From Buchnera aphidicola (Meitanaphis flavogallis) (lineage in GTDB: Bacteria; Pseudomonadota; Gammaproteobacteria; Enterobacterales; Enterobacteriaceae), in contig CP140038.1 in NCBI GenBank assembly GCA_039830035.1, forward strand, positions 62,001-126,000: a stretch of DNA of 64,000 nt. Direction: 5' to 3'. Below the pieces are notes generated by a model. The model worked only from the letters and a program-made list of their open reading frames with translations. It made no database searches and had not been told where the DNA came from. This document shows, one piece after another, positions 27,072 to 37,922 of this stretch. Position 1 is the stretch's first letter; every line of letters begins with the position of its first letter. The position numbers and the translations under genes were made by a program.

Positions 27072-27929
27072 CTATTTTATCAATGTATAATTATATAATA
27101 AATTTTTTGATATATTATATAATTTTGCTGTTATTTTTATAGCTTCTTTTAATGGTAAATGTAGTTTTAGTGTTTGTAAAGTTTTTAACGCGATTTTAGG
27201 TAAAAAAAGGGATTTTTTAATCTTAATACTTGATACGATTATTATCATTTCTCCTTTTATTTTAAAGCTATTGTTTTTCAATCGCGATAATATATTTGAT
27301 GACGTATCTCTATATATTGATTCCCATGTTTTAGTTAGTTCTTTTGCTAGCATTATATATCGATTAGGTCCTAGTTCCTTTACTATGTCATTTATGCTTG
27401 AAATTATTCGGTGAGGAGTTTCATAAAATATAATGGTTCGTGTTTCTTCTTTTAAATCATGTAATAATTTACGTCTTGTTATGCTTTTAGATGGAAGAAA
27501 ACCCTCATAACAAAATTTTTTAGTTTGAAATCCTGAAACGCTTAGAGCTGTAATAGCTGCACATGGACCTGGAAGAGGAATTATTTTTATTTTAAATTGA
27601 TAACAATAATTGATTAAAAAATATCCGGGATCATTAATTGTTGGTGTTCCAGCATTGGATACTAACGCAATATTTTTCCCATTTTTCAGTTCTATAATAA
27701 GTTTTTTGCTTTTATTTTTTTCATTGTGTTTATTAATAGAGGTAATTTTTGTGAGAATTTTGTAAGTTTTGGTTAATATTTTAGTATGGTTTATATTTTC
27801 TGCTGCAATTATGTCTACCGTTTTTAATATTGATAATGCTCGATAAGTAATGTCGGTTAAATTTCCAATAGGAGTAGGTACAATGTATAACGTACCTTTT
27901 TTTGTAATCGATATATTTTTTGTATTCAT
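27072..27929 (-). CDS. rsmI: 16S rRNA 2'-O-ribose C1402 methyltransferase RsmI
   Basis: Methylates cytidine 1402 in the decoding centre with S-adenosylmethionine. 285 residues (E. coli 286). Conserved: LYIVPTPIGNLTDIT, INDPGYFLI, PLPGPCAAITALSVSG, FCYEGFLPSKS, FYETPHRI and AKELTKTWESI. Two usually invariant spots differ: AAEDTRHT reads AAENINHT and the SDAGTP loop reads SNAGTP (reference forms from memory). No clear ribosome-binding site. Directly upstream of rnpB. Confidence 0.95.
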   Translation of the reverse strand: MNTKNISITKKGTLYIVPTPIGNLTDITYRALSILKTVDIIAAENINHTKILTKTYKILTKITSINKHNEKNKSKKLIIELKNGKNIALVSNAGTPTINDPGYFLINYCYQFKIKIIPLPGPCAAITALSVSGFQTKKFCYEGFLPSKSITRRKLLHDLKEETRTIIFYETPHRIISSINDIVKELGPNRYIMLAKELTKTWESIYRDTSSNILSRLKNNSFKIKGEMIIIVSSIKIKKSLFLPKIALKTLQTLKLHLPLKEAIKITAKLYNISKNLLYNYTLIK

Positions 27930-28227
27930 TTTTGATTTTTTAGAAAATAATTTTTTAAAAATATTATTATAATAGAATATATTTATATATTTTTATTATG
28001 AACATATGTGTGTGATTAATATCAGAATTAAATTTTTTAATTTTCTTATTAGATAAACAATAGATTAACAGCAATAGTATTTATTCATAGTTTATATTAT
28101 TTGCATGTAAGTATAATATTTTAAGAAAGATATATAATGCTTTATAAATATATTATTTAATTTCTATGTTTTCGTATCAAAACTATTATATGCTTATTTG
28201 TTTTGAATTTATAGAGAGGTAATGTTA

Positions 28228-29448
28228 GTGAAAAGGGTAGTAATTACTGGATTAGGGATTATTTCTAGTATTGGAAACAATAAACAAGAAGTATTAAATT
28301 CGTTATTGTATACTAAATCAGGTATTTCTTTTTCAGAAGAAATGAAACAGTTTGGAATGAGAAGTCATGTATGTGGTAACGTTAAGTTAGATATGTCACA
28401 ATGTATCGGTCGTAAGACTATGAGATTTATGAATAATGCATCTATTTATTCGTACTTATCTATGGAAGAAGCTATTAAAGATGCTAATTTAACTACTGAA
28501 GTGTATCAAAATAATTCTAGAGTAGGAGTAATTGTTGGTTCTAGTTCTGGATCACCAAAATGTCAGGTAAACGGTGTAAATGCTATAAAAAAAAGAGGAT
28601 TAAAATCTGTTAGTCCTTATGTAGTAATACAATCTATGACTTCTAATATATCTGCTTGTTTAGGTACTGCATTTAAAATATATGGGATTAATTATTCTAT
28701 TAGTTCAGCATGTTCTAGTTCGGCGCATTGTATAGGAAATGCAATAGAACTAATACAATTAGGTAAACAAGATATTATATTTGCTGGTGGAGGTGAAGAA
28801 ATTAGTCAAGAATTAGCTTGTACATTTGATGCAATGGGAGCATTGTCAACTAATTATAATTCGGATCCTACTGCATCGTCTAGAGTATTTGATTTCTATC
28901 GTGATGGGTTTGTTATTTCAGGAGGAGCAGGAATAGTAGTTATAGAAGAATTAAATTATGCATTATCTAGATCAGCTCGTATATACGCTGAAATTATTGG
29001 ATATGGTACATCCTCTGATGGTTTTAATATGGTTATTCCGTCTGGAGATGGAGCTATTAGGTGTATGAATTTAGCTACTAAAACAATAGATAAAAGTTCT
29101 ATTGATTATTTAAACGCTCATGGTACATCTACTAAAATAGGTGATGTAGTGGAATTAAATGCTATTCGAAAAGTATTTAGTAGTACTAATATTCCAATTA
29201 TTTCATCAACTAAATCTATTACTGGACATGCATTAGGTGCATCAGGAGTACAAGAAATAATTTATAGTTTATTAATGTTAGAATATAGTTTCCTTGTTCC
29301 TAGCATTAATATTATTCGATTAGATCCTGTAGCAAAAAATTGTAATATTTTAACTGTAATTTTAAAAAAACAAGTGTCTGTTATTATGTCAAATAGTTTC
29401 GGATTTGGAGGAACTAATGTTTCTTTAGTTATAAAAAAATTTTATTAA
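28228..29448 (+). CDS. fabB: 3-oxoacyl-ACP synthase I (FabB)
   Basis: Condensing enzyme for fatty-acid elongation. 406 residues from this start, exactly the E. coli length. The catalytic cysteine is in SSACSSSAHCIG (about residue 162) and the two histidines in NAHGTSTKIGD (298) and SITGHALGASG (334). GFGGTN closes the C terminus. A GTG start at 28228 is preferred to ATG 28222: GAGG is 8 bases from the GTG but only 2 from the ATG, and the product then begins MKRVVITGLG like E. coli MKRAVITGLG. Confidence 0.96.
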   Translation: MKRVVITGLGIISSIGNNKQEVLNSLLYTKSGISFSEEMKQFGMRSHVCGNVKLDMSQCIGRKTMRFMNNASIYSYLSMEEAIKDANLTTEVYQNNSRVGVIVGSSSGSPKCQVNGVNAIKKRGLKSVSPYVVIQSMTSNISACLGTAFKIYGINYSISSACSSSAHCIGNAIELIQLGKQDIIFAGGGEEISQELACTFDAMGALSTNYNSDPTASSRVFDFYRDGFVISGGAGIVVIEELNYALSRSARIYAEIIGYGTSSDGFNMVIPSGDGAIRCMNLATKTIDKSSIDYLNAHGTSTKIGDVVELNAIRKVFSSTNIPIISSTKSITGHALGASGVQEIIYSLLMLEYSFLVPSINIIRLDPVAKNCNILTVILKKQVSVIMSNSFGFGGTNVSLVIKKFY

Positions 29449-30709
29449 TGTATATAAATTAATATTGTTGTAGTTCATAGTTTATATTGAACAATGGTTT
29501 AAACATATATATTTAATATTTCGATAGTACATTTGCATATAATATTTTTAGCATAACATATTTGTTACATGATAATTACTGGATGTGATATATATTTTGT
29601 AATAGTTTAAGATTGTTGTCTGATGTTTTTGAATTATTTATGAGTGTAAATTTTTAGAAAAATAAATTTTAGTGAGATTTAGATATTTCGTGAGTTTTAT
29701 TTTTTTTATAGACTAATTTTGTATGATGAAAATAAATGTTTTATTAAAAATTAGTTAGTTAATTTATATAAATTAATTATTTATAAAATTTTTTATGAAA
29801 ATATATTTTTATATTTCTAATACTTCCTAATTATTATTATTTTTAAGAAATGTGTAATTAATTGTTTACATTAAAAAAAGTTTTATGATGAAATTATAAT
29901 ATTTTTATAACATTGTATTTCATGTAGTTTTTAAATATATATAGACTGACATTAATTCAAATAATTGTTTTCTTAATTTTGAATGAGTATATTTTAATGA
30001 AGTTGTTATATTTCAAAAGTTATTTTGTAAATAATATAGTTTATGTATGCAAGTAAATAATTTAAATTTAAATTGTAAAAGAATAGTGTATAACACACTT
30101 TATTTTAAAATGAAATATTAACATTTTATTATATGTTAGCATAATGTAATGTTTGTAATCTATTGAAGAGTATTAGGATTTAAATATATAAATTTGTATA
30201 AACTAGTAATTCAAGGATTTTATAGGATTTATATTTGTTTGTAATAATTAATATTAACATTTATTTTATTTTAATTAGTTTTTTAATTTTCCCCATATGA
30301 TTTTGTTATTATAAAATTGAAATAATAAGTAATTTTATAAACTATCTTTTTTAAAGCTTATGCAACGTACATTTTATGTGTAATAAACTTAATTTAGTTT
30401 TTTTTAGAATATTAATATGTGTTATTGCATAAATTATTATTTAACAAAAAAGTATTAGAAAATTAATAAAAATACAATAAAAGTAAATATATATATTGGA
30501 TAACATTAAAACAAATTTAATGAAAAATTAAAAATAAAAATGTATTAATTTTAGTTTTTTAAAAATGTTATATTTTATATTTGATTTCTTATGTATAATA
30601 TATATATAAATATTTATTTATAAAAAACAAGTAAGTATTGTTATTTGAATTTGTTTTATAGTGTTTTACATGTATCATATTTTTGAATTATTGAAAGGAA
30701 TATAATCCA
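29449..30709. other. long AT-rich spacer, no gene seen
   Basis: About 1.26 kb between fabB and tal with no open gene, RNA gene or strong hairpin that I recognise. Only a small stem (GTTCA/TGAAC, near 29475) follows fabB. The tal ribosome-binding site AAAGGAA is at its end. Confidence 0.5.
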
Positions 30710-31660
30710 TTGAATCAATTAGAATCATTAAAGCAGCATAGTAAAATTGTAGTAGATAGTGGAGATATGAAATTGATAAAAAAATATCTTCCTGAAGATA
30801 CTACTACTAATCCTTCTCTTATTTTAAAAGTAATTACCTTGCCTGAATATGAATATATTATTGTTCATTCTATTAATTATGCTAAGAAAAAAGGAGGTAC
30901 GTATCAATATCAGTTACTTAATGCTGTTGACAAAGTATCAGTGATGTTAGGTCAAGAAATTTTAGGAGTGATTTCTGGAAAAGTATCTATTGAAATTGAT
31001 GCGCGATTATCATTTAATACTGATTTGTGTATTGAGCAATCAAAAAAGATAATTTCTATGTATGAAGAAGAAGGAATTGATAGATCTAGAATATTGATTA
31101 AATTAGCAGCTACCTGGGAATGTATTAAAGCTGCAGAAGAATTAAACAATCTTAATATTAATTGCAATTTAACATTACTATTTTCTTTTGCGCAAGCAAG
31201 AGCTTGTGCTGAAGCAAAAGTTTTTTTGATTTCTCCATTTGTTGGTCGAATTTATGATTGGTATCAATCTAAATCATTGATACAAGAGTATTCAGGTCAT
31301 AAAGATCCTGGAGTTATTTCAGTTCGAAAAATATATAATTATTATAAAAGTTATGGATATAGAACGATTATTATGGGAGCAAGTTTTAGAAATGTTCAGC
31401 AAATTTTAGCATTGTCTGGATGTGACTATTTAACAATTTCTCCTGTTTTATTACGACATTTGCAATTACAAAGTGGTAATGTTGTAAGACAACTAAATGT
31501 TCCAAATATTATAAATAAATCTATTAGTTTTCTATCTAAGAGCGATTTTTTATGGATGCATAATCAAGATGCTATGGCTGTAGAAAAGTTATCTGAAGGA
31601 ATACGCCAATTCGGAAGAGATCAAATAGAATTAGAAAGAATAATTAAAAATAAGATGTAA
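30710..31660 (+). CDS. tal: transaldolase
   Basis: Transfers a dihydroxyacetone unit in the non-oxidative pentose phosphate pathway. 316 residues (E. coli TalB 317). The Schiff-base lysine is Lys131 in RILIKLAATWE, with TTTNPSLIL, NCNLTLLFSFAQA, SPFVGRIYDWY and GASFRN conserved. The only usable start is TTG at 30710, with AAAGGAA 9 bases upstream and an N terminus MNQLESLKQ that matches E. coli MTDKLTSLRQ. It precedes tkt, so the two pathway enzymes are neighbours. Confidence 0.96.
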   Translation: MNQLESLKQHSKIVVDSGDMKLIKKYLPEDTTTNPSLILKVITLPEYEYIIVHSINYAKKKGGTYQYQLLNAVDKVSVMLGQEILGVISGKVSIEIDARLSFNTDLCIEQSKKIISMYEEEGIDRSRILIKLAATWECIKAAEELNNLNINCNLTLLFSFAQARACAEAKVFLISPFVGRIYDWYQSKSLIQEYSGHKDPGVISVRKIYNYYKSYGYRTIIMGASFRNVQQILALSGCDYLTISPVLLRHLQLQSGNVVRQLNVPNIINKSISFLSKSDFLWMHNQDAMAVEKLSEGIRQFGRDQIELERIIKNKM

Positions 31661-31761
31661 ATAGTATTTTATACTTTTAGTTTTTTTTTATTTACAAAAT
31701 TTATTTCGAGAAATTTTATAGGAATTTTATTGGTTTTAATTGTGTGCGAAGGAATAATTTT

Positions 31762-33765
31762 ATGTGTTCGAGAAAAAAATTAGCTGATGCTATTAGAGTA
31801 TTAAGCATGGATGCAGTACAAAAGGCACGATCTGGACATCCAGGTATGCCGATGGGAATGGCCGATATTGCTGAAGTATTGTGGAGAGATTTTTTAAAAC
31901 ATAATCCATGTAATCCATTGTGGAGTAATCGAGATCGTTTTATTCTTTCTAATGGACATGGTTCTATGCTTTTATATAGCTTATTACATCTTACAGGATA
32001 TGATTTATCATTAGAAGAACTAAAATCTTTTAGACAACTAAACTCAAAAACTCCCGGTCATCCTGAAATAGGGCATACTCCTGGAGTAGAAATTACTACA
32101 GGCCCCCTAGGACAAGGTTTAGCTACTGCGGTGGGAATGGCAATTGCTGAACGTACATTAGGCGTAGTTTTTAATCGACCTGATTATAATATAGTAGATC
32201 ATTATACTTGGGTGTTTGTTGGTGATGGTTGTTTAATGGAAGGAATTTCGCATGAAGCATGTTCCTTAGCTGGTACTCTGAAGTTAGGGAAATTAATTGT
32301 ATTTTATGATGATAATGGTATATCTATTGATGGGAACGTAAGTAATTGGTTTACAGATAATACAGGAAAACGATTTGAATCTTATCATTGGCATGTAATA
32401 TATGATGTTGATGGACATAATTCTAATTCTATTTCTGATGCTATACAAAAAGCTATATTAATAAAAGATCGACCTTCTTTAATCATGTGTAAAACTATTA
32501 TTGGTTTTGGATCACCTAACCGAGCAGGTACAAAAGATTCCCATGGATCGCCATTGGGTGAATTAGAAGTGGATTTAACTAGAAAAAATTTAAAATGGAA
32601 TTTTCCTCCATTTTTTATACCACAGGAAATTTATGAGAGTTGGAATTTTGTAGTACAAGGAAAATTATTAGAAGATGAATGGAATAAAAAGTTCTTAAAA
32701 TATAAAAAATTATATCCTAGTTTAGCAAATGAATATATTCGCCGTATAAATCACATTATTCCAAATTCATGGGAAGAAAATTGTAATCAATTTATTCATA
32801 AGTTATGTCATAACATTAATGATATAGCGACTAGAGTGGCTTCTCAAAATGCTTTAGAGTTTTTTAACAAGTTATTACCAGAGATGATTGGTGGATCGGC
32901 TGATTTAGCACCGAGTAATCTCAGTATGTGGTCTGGTTCTAAATCTATCTCGAATGATGTTTCTGGAAATTATATTCATTATGGAGTGCGTGAATTTGGA
33001 ATGACGGCTATTGCAAATGGATTGTTTCATCATGGAGGCTTCATTCCTTATACTTCTACTTTTTTAGTGTTTTCTGATTATGCTCGTAATGCAATACGTA
33101 TGGCTGCATTAATGAAAACACAACATATTTTTATTTATACTCATGATTCTATAGGATTAGGGGAAGATGGTCCTACACATCAACCTGTAGAACAATTATC
33201 TACTCTTCGTTTAATTCCTAATGTAAGTGTATGGAGACCTTGTGATCAGGTAGAAACTGCGATAGCGTGGAAGTTAGCCTTAGAACATAAGTCCGGTCCG
33301 ACAGCTTTGGTGTTATCTCGTCAAAACTTATTGCATGTTTCTAGAAGTTTGATAGAAACAAACAATATTTCATGTGGAGGATATATTTTAAGAGATAATA
33401 ATTTCGACGATAATATTGATGCGATTATTATTGCTACTGGATCAGAAGTTAGTATTGCTCTTTCTGTGTATGATAAATTAGTTAACAAAGGTTATCGTAT
33501 TAGGGTAGTTTCTATGCCATCAACGAATGTTTTTGATCAACAAGATTATAGTTATAAAGAATTAGTGTTACCTAAGTCAGTTACTAAACGTATTTCTATT
33601 GAGGCAGGAGTATCTGATTATTGGTATAAATATGTAGGATTACGTGGAATAGCTATTGGAGTTAATTCTTTTGGATATTCAGCTTCTTCCGATGAATTAT
33701 TTAAAAAGTTTGGATTTAGCATTAACAATATAGTAGAAAAAATAGTAAAACTATTAAGTTCATAA
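31762..33765 (+). CDS. tkt: transketolase
   Basis: Thiamine-diphosphate enzyme moving two-carbon units in the pentose phosphate pathway; with tal it supplies ribose-5-phosphate and erythrose-4-phosphate for histidine and aromatic synthesis. 667 residues (E. coli 663). Conserved: SGHPGMPMGMADIAEVLW, GPLGQGLA, the ThDP motif beginning GDGCLMEGISHE, GGSADLAPSN, YTHDSIGLGEDGPTHQPVEQ and RPCDQVE. ATG 31762 has AAGGA upstream and yields MCSRKKLADAIR, matching E. coli. Followed by a terminator. Confidence 0.98.
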   Translation: MCSRKKLADAIRVLSMDAVQKARSGHPGMPMGMADIAEVLWRDFLKHNPCNPLWSNRDRFILSNGHGSMLLYSLLHLTGYDLSLEELKSFRQLNSKTPGHPEIGHTPGVEITTGPLGQGLATAVGMAIAERTLGVVFNRPDYNIVDHYTWVFVGDGCLMEGISHEACSLAGTLKLGKLIVFYDDNGISIDGNVSNWFTDNTGKRFESYHWHVIYDVDGHNSNSISDAIQKAILIKDRPSLIMCKTIIGFGSPNRAGTKDSHGSPLGELEVDLTRKNLKWNFPPFFIPQEIYESWNFVVQGKLLEDEWNKKFLKYKKLYPSLANEYIRRINHIIPNSWEENCNQFIHKLCHNINDIATRVASQNALEFFNKLLPEMIGGSADLAPSNLSMWSGSKSISNDVSGNYIHYGVREFGMTAIANGLFHHGGFIPYTSTFLVFSDYARNAIRMAALMKTQHIFIYTHDSIGLGEDGPTHQPVEQLSTLRLIPNVSVWRPCDQVETAIAWKLALEHKSGPTALVLSRQNLLHVSRSLIETNNISCGGYILRDNNFDDNIDAIIIATGSEVSIALSVYDKLVNKGYRIRVVSMPSTNVFDQQDYSYKELVLPKSVTKRISIEAGVSDYWYKYVGLRGIAIGVNSFGYSASSDELFKKFGFSINNIVEKIVKLLSS

Positions 33766-33772
33766 ATTATTT

Positions 33773-33799
33773 ATGGGGGTCTCAATAACCCCTATTTTT
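33773..33799 (+). terminator. intrinsic terminator of tal-tkt
   Basis: Stem GGGGT (33776-33780) with ACCCC (33788-33792), extended by a G-T and two A-T pairs on the outside, a 7-base loop and then TTTTT. It starts 8 bases after the tkt stop and is unusually GC-rich for this genome. Confidence 0.85.
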
Positions 33800-33924
33800 A
33801 TATTATAACTAAATACTTTTAATATATTGTAATTATTTTGGAACGGGACTATATGTAATATATTATATAATATAGTAGGAAAATACTTAAAATAAAATTA
33901 AGATTTTGTATATAAGGAATATTT

Positions 33925-35058
33925 ATGATTTGTCCTATAGTTAGTTTAGCTAAACAACTGATTTCAATTCCTTCTATTAGTCCCATGGATTTAGGTTGTC
34001 AAAAAATAATATCTTATCGATTAATTAATGCAGGATTTTCTGTCGAACACATGAATTACAATGGTACAGATAATATTTGGGCTTATAGAGGACAAGGTAT
34101 TACGTTAGCTTTCTCTGGACATACAGACGTTGTTCCTAGTGGAAATAATAAAAATTGGAAATTTCCTCCTTTTGTTCCTACTATTTATAATGGATGTTTA
34201 TTTGGTCGTGGTGCTGCTGATATGAAAGGAGCATTGGCAGCTATGATTGTTGCTGTCGAAACGTTTGTTCAACAATATCCTAATCATACTGGAAGATTAG
34301 CTTTTTTAATTACTTCCGATGAAGAATCGAAAGCAATATATGGTACTAAAAAAATAGTTGAGAACTTACTTTCTAGACGAGAAAAAATAGAATATTGCTT
34401 GATAGGAGAGCCATCTAGTGTTGCATTATTGGGAGATGTGATTAAAAATGGCCGACGTGGTTCTTTAACTGCATATTTACATATTTATGGAAAGCAAGGA
34501 CATATTGCGTATCCTCATTTAGCAAATAACCCTATTCATAATGTTTTATCTTTTTTGAATAATTTAGTATCTATTAAATGGGATTCTGGAAATAATTTTT
34601 TTCCCCCGAGTAGTTTACAAATTTATGAAATTAAGTCTAGTTCTAATGGCGATAATGTAATACCAGAAAAATTATCACTAAAATTTAATTTGCGATTTGG
34701 TAATGCGATTACTATAAATGATTTTAAAAATAAAGTTGAAAAATTATTGTTTGAAGCTAATTTAAAATATAGTATACAATGGAAGTTGTCTGGGGAACCT
34801 TTTATTACTAAATCAGGATTATTAATAGATGCAACAACCAATGTAATTCAACATTTATGTAGCATTACTCCAAAATTATTAACTACTGGTGGTACATCGG
34901 ATGGACGTTTTATTTCTAAAATGGGATCTCAAATATTAGAGTTAGGACTGATTAATGAAACTATACATCAATTAAATGAACATATCAAAATTTCAGATTT
35001 ACAATTATTAAGTGATATATATATAAACATTATTAAAAGATTATTGTTAGGAATTTGA
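33925..35058 (+). CDS. dapE: succinyl-diaminopimelate desuccinylase
   Basis: Zinc aminoacylase that gives LL-diaminopimelate for lysine and peptidoglycan. 377 residues (E. coli 375). M20 peptidase-family metal sites: SGHTDVVP, GRGAADMKGA and TSDEES, then LIGEPSSV and NGRRGSLT. The C-terminal TTGGTSDGRF is conserved. AAGGA precedes the ATG. With dapA next door on the other strand it forms a local lysine-pathway pair. Confidence 0.97.
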   Translation: MICPIVSLAKQLISIPSISPMDLGCQKIISYRLINAGFSVEHMNYNGTDNIWAYRGQGITLAFSGHTDVVPSGNNKNWKFPPFVPTIYNGCLFGRGAADMKGALAAMIVAVETFVQQYPNHTGRLAFLITSDEESKAIYGTKKIVENLLSRREKIEYCLIGEPSSVALLGDVIKNGRRGSLTAYLHIYGKQGHIAYPHLANNPIHNVLSFLNNLVSIKWDSGNNFFPPSSLQIYEIKSSSNGDNVIPEKLSLKFNLRFGNAITINDFKNKVEKLLFEANLKYSIQWKLSGEPFITKSGLLIDATTNVIQHLCSITPKLLTTGGTSDGRFISKMGSQILELGLINETIHQLNEHIKISDLQLLSDIYINIIKRLLLGI

Positions 35059-35105
35059 CGATTTTTATATATTTAGTAAGAAACAAACCTTTTGATATGT
35101 AAAAT

Positions 35106-35144
35106 AAACAGAGTATCAAATATTTTTAACACCCTGTTTTTAAA
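35106..35144. terminator. weak hairpin between dapE and dapA
   Basis: AAACAG-a-GT (35106-35114) can pair with AC-c-CTGTTT (35131-35139), with one mismatch and a 16-base loop, followed by Ts. It lies between convergent genes. Stability is modest, so this is tentative. Confidence 0.35.
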
Positions 35145-35300
35145 AATTAGTATCAATTTTAAAAGTTGAATCTATATTTTAATTATTTATAAATTTTATT
35201 CGACATTGTAAAATTAGTAGTGATATATTTTTTAAATATTAATATTAAAAATCTTTGTTTTCTTTCATAAATACTTTTAAACTTTAATGTTTATATAACT

Positions 35301-36212
35301 TTAGTTTTTTAAATTCATAAAAAATTTTTTATATGTACTAATATTAGAAAATTTTAAAGCTTCTTCAAGAATTAGGCTGGTTTTTTTTGAAATAGGAGTT
35401 AGCGGTAAACGCAAAGTATTTGTTTTAATTAAACCTATTTTTTTTGCTAGCCATTTCACTGGAATAGGATTTGGTTCTTTGAATAAACTATGATGTAGTA
35501 ACATTAAATGGTTGTTTAGTAACCTAGCTGATGTAAAATCTTTTTTTAAAGCAAAATTATATATTTTAGTCATTTCTTTTGCTGCTATATTAGCAGTAAC
35601 TGATATAACTCCGTGACCTCCTAGCTGTACAAAATCTAATGCTGTAGCATCATCGCCACTAATAAGTAGAAATTTTTTATTTACTAAATTTTTTATTTTT
35701 TGTACTCTGGATAAATCGCCCGTAGCTTCTTTTATTCCTATAATATTATGTAACTGAGATAATTTAATGACTGTTTCTGGAATTAAATCACATCCAGTTC
35801 GTATAGGAACATTATACAAAATTTGAGGTAAGTTCGTGTTGTTTGCAATAGCTTTAAAATGTTCGTAAAGTCCTTCCTGTGTAGGACGATTATAATAAGG
35901 AGTTACAGTTAAACATGCTGATACTCCTGATGATTCAAATTTTTTTGTTAATGAAATAGCTTCTGATGTTGCATTTGATCCTGTTCCAGCTATAATTGGA
36001 ATGCGATGATTAGATATTTTTAATGTAAGCATTATTACTTCAATGTGCTCTTCTTGACTTAAAGTTGCTGATTCTCCAGTTGTTCCAACAGAAACAATTG
36101 CTGTTGTTCCATTTTCAACATGGTAATTAATGAGTTTTTTTAAACTAGTTTGACAAATATTACCGTTTTCATCCATTGGTGTTATAAGTGCAACAATACT
36201 TCCTTTAAACAT
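35301..36212 (-). CDS. dapA: 4-hydroxy-tetrahydrodipicolinate synthase
   Basis: First committed enzyme of lysine and diaminopimelate synthesis, condensing pyruvate with aspartate semialdehyde. 303 residues (E. coli 292), the excess being a C-terminal tail. Lys161 in GIKEATGDL forms the Schiff base; Thr44-Thr45 in GTTGES and Tyr133 in LYNVPIRTG complete the catalytic set, with E. coli numbering unchanged. Start ATG has a weak GAGA upstream. Confidence 0.97.
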   Translation of the reverse strand: MFKGSIVALITPMDENGNICQTSLKKLINYHVENGTTAIVSVGTTGESATLSQEEHIEVIMLTLKISNHRIPIIAGTGSNATSEAISLTKKFESSGVSACLTVTPYYNRPTQEGLYEHFKAIANNTNLPQILYNVPIRTGCDLIPETVIKLSQLHNIIGIKEATGDLSRVQKIKNLVNKKFLLISGDDATALDFVQLGGHGVISVTANIAAKEMTKIYNFALKKDFTSARLLNNHLMLLHHSLFKEPNPIPVKWLAKKIGLIKTNTLRLPLTPISKKTSLILEEALKFSNISTYKKFFMNLKN

Positions 36213-36857
36213 TTTTTGTTTCTCTTATAAATAAATTCTTTATAGTATGTTTGATAGATTTTTAGTATCTTTCAAATGAAATAGTTTATGTGTTTTAATA
36301 TTATAAAATTGCATTGTTTAAAAAAAATGCTAAAAAACATTATTTATTTTTTAGTTTTGTTAGCTATGGAGAAATTTTATTTAGTTTAATTAACATTTAG
36401 TTGTAATAACAATTATAGATATTATATTCTAATTTTTTATCATTCGAAGATGATCATCATGAATAATGTTTACTATTTATTTTTTTGTTTTATATTGTGT
36501 GAAAATTTATGGTTAAATATATAGTAGAATTAGCTATTTTTATACTTAAATTATTGATTTCATTATTATATAAAATCTTTTTAAATTTTTTGCACATATA
36601 TAGGATGGTTTTTTATATATAAATTAATTGAATTTAATAAAATATTTTAATATATGATTTTAAACTTTGTTATTTAAAGTATATTTTCAAATTACATTTT
36701 TTAAAAATTAATTTAATTTTTTTAATAATATGTATTTTACATGCATGTTAAGTGATGTTTTCCAAGAGTACAATAGAATTTTTTAAAAGTTAATGCATAT
36801 TACTATATTATTTTTTAATAGAGTTAGAATTTATATAATTATGTTAGTGTTAGTATA
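36213..36857. other. AT-rich spacer, no gene seen
   Basis: 645 bases between dapA and aroC, both on the minus strand. Contains no open gene or strong hairpin. It must hold the dapA promoter and the aroC 3' end. Confidence 0.5.
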
Positions 36858-37922
36858 CTATTTTTTCATGCATTGCGCGCGATATCTTAGTACATGATCC
36901 ATAATTGTGATAGCCATCATAGACTCTGCTATTGGAACAGCTCTTAACCCAACGCAGGGATCATGTCTTCCTATAGTTATAATTGTGTTTTCTTTTCCGT
37001 TATGATCAATAGTTTGACCTTTTTTTCTTATACTGGAGGTTGGTTTGAGTGCTATTTTTGCAATGATTTTTTCTCCATTGCTAATTCCACCTAATATTCC
37101 ACCCGAATGATTGCTCATAAATCCGCTTTTATTCATTTCATCTCGATGTTGGCTTCCTTTTTGATTAATTACTGAAAATCCATCTCCAATTTCTACTCCT
37201 TTAACGGCATTGATGCTCATTAGTCCATGTGCTAAATCGGCATCTAAGCGATCAAATACAGGTTCTCCTAATCCTACAGGAACGTTTTCAGCTATTATTA
37301 CAATTTTAGCTCCGATAGAATCACCTTCTTTTTTAAGACTTCTTATCAGTTTATCTATTTCTTGAAATTTTGTTATGTCTGGACAAAAAAAGGGATTTTT
37401 TTCAACTTCTTCCCATGATTTAAGTTTACAAATGATATTACCTATTTGTTCTAGGTATCCATGAATTAAAATTCCATAATTCAAATGAAGATATTTTTTA
37501 GCTATAGCACCTGCAGCAACTCGCATAGTTGTTTCTCTAGCAGATGATCTTCCTCCCCCGCGAGGATCTCGAATTCCATATTTTTTTTGATAGGTATAAT
37601 CTGCATGTCCTGGTCTAAATAAAGTTTGTATATTTTTGTAATCTCTTGGTCTTTGGTCTGTATTTTGTATTATTAATCCAATACTAGTTCCCGTTGTAAT
37701 TCCTTTAAAAGTTCCGGATAATATCTTAATATGATCTAGTTCGCATCTCTGAGTAGTATATTTAGATTGTCCTGGTCTTCTTCTGTTTAGTTCTTTTTGT
37801 AAATCTGATTCTATAATTTCAATTCCTGGTGGCATTCCATCAATAATACATCCTAATGATAATCCATGAGATTCACCAAATGTTGTAACTCTAAATAGTT
37901 TTCCGATAGTATTTCCGGCCAT
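36858..37922 (-). CDS. aroC: chorismate synthase
   Basis: Last step of the shikimate pathway, giving chorismate with reduced FMN as cofactor. 354 residues (E. coli 361). Signatures: GNTIGKLFRVTTFGESHG, RRRPGQS, FRPGHADYTY, DPRGGGRSSARET and the NHSGGILGG block. AAGGA is present before the ATG. In E. coli prmB lies upstream between aroC and smrB; it is missing here. Confidence 0.98.
   Translation of the reverse strand: MAGNTIGKLFRVTTFGESHGLSLGCIIDGMPPGIEIIESDLQKELNRRRPGQSKYTTQRCELDHIKILSGTFKGITTGTSIGLIIQNTDQRPRDYKNIQTLFRPGHADYTYQKKYGIRDPRGGGRSSARETTMRVAAGAIAKKYLHLNYGILIHGYLEQIGNIICKLKSWEEVEKNPFFCPDITKFQEIDKLIRSLKKEGDSIGAKIVIIAENVPVGLGEPVFDRLDADLAHGLMSINAVKGVEIGDGFSVINQKGSQHRDEMNKSGFMSNHSGGILGGISNGEKIIAKIALKPTSSIRKKGQTIDHNGKENTIITIGRHDPCVGLRAVPIAESMMAITIMDHVLRYRAQCMKK

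Noticed and set aside
29449..30709. Possible CRISPR array or repeats in the long spacer
   Set aside because: Only AT-rich simple sequence; no regularly spaced repeat units were seen.
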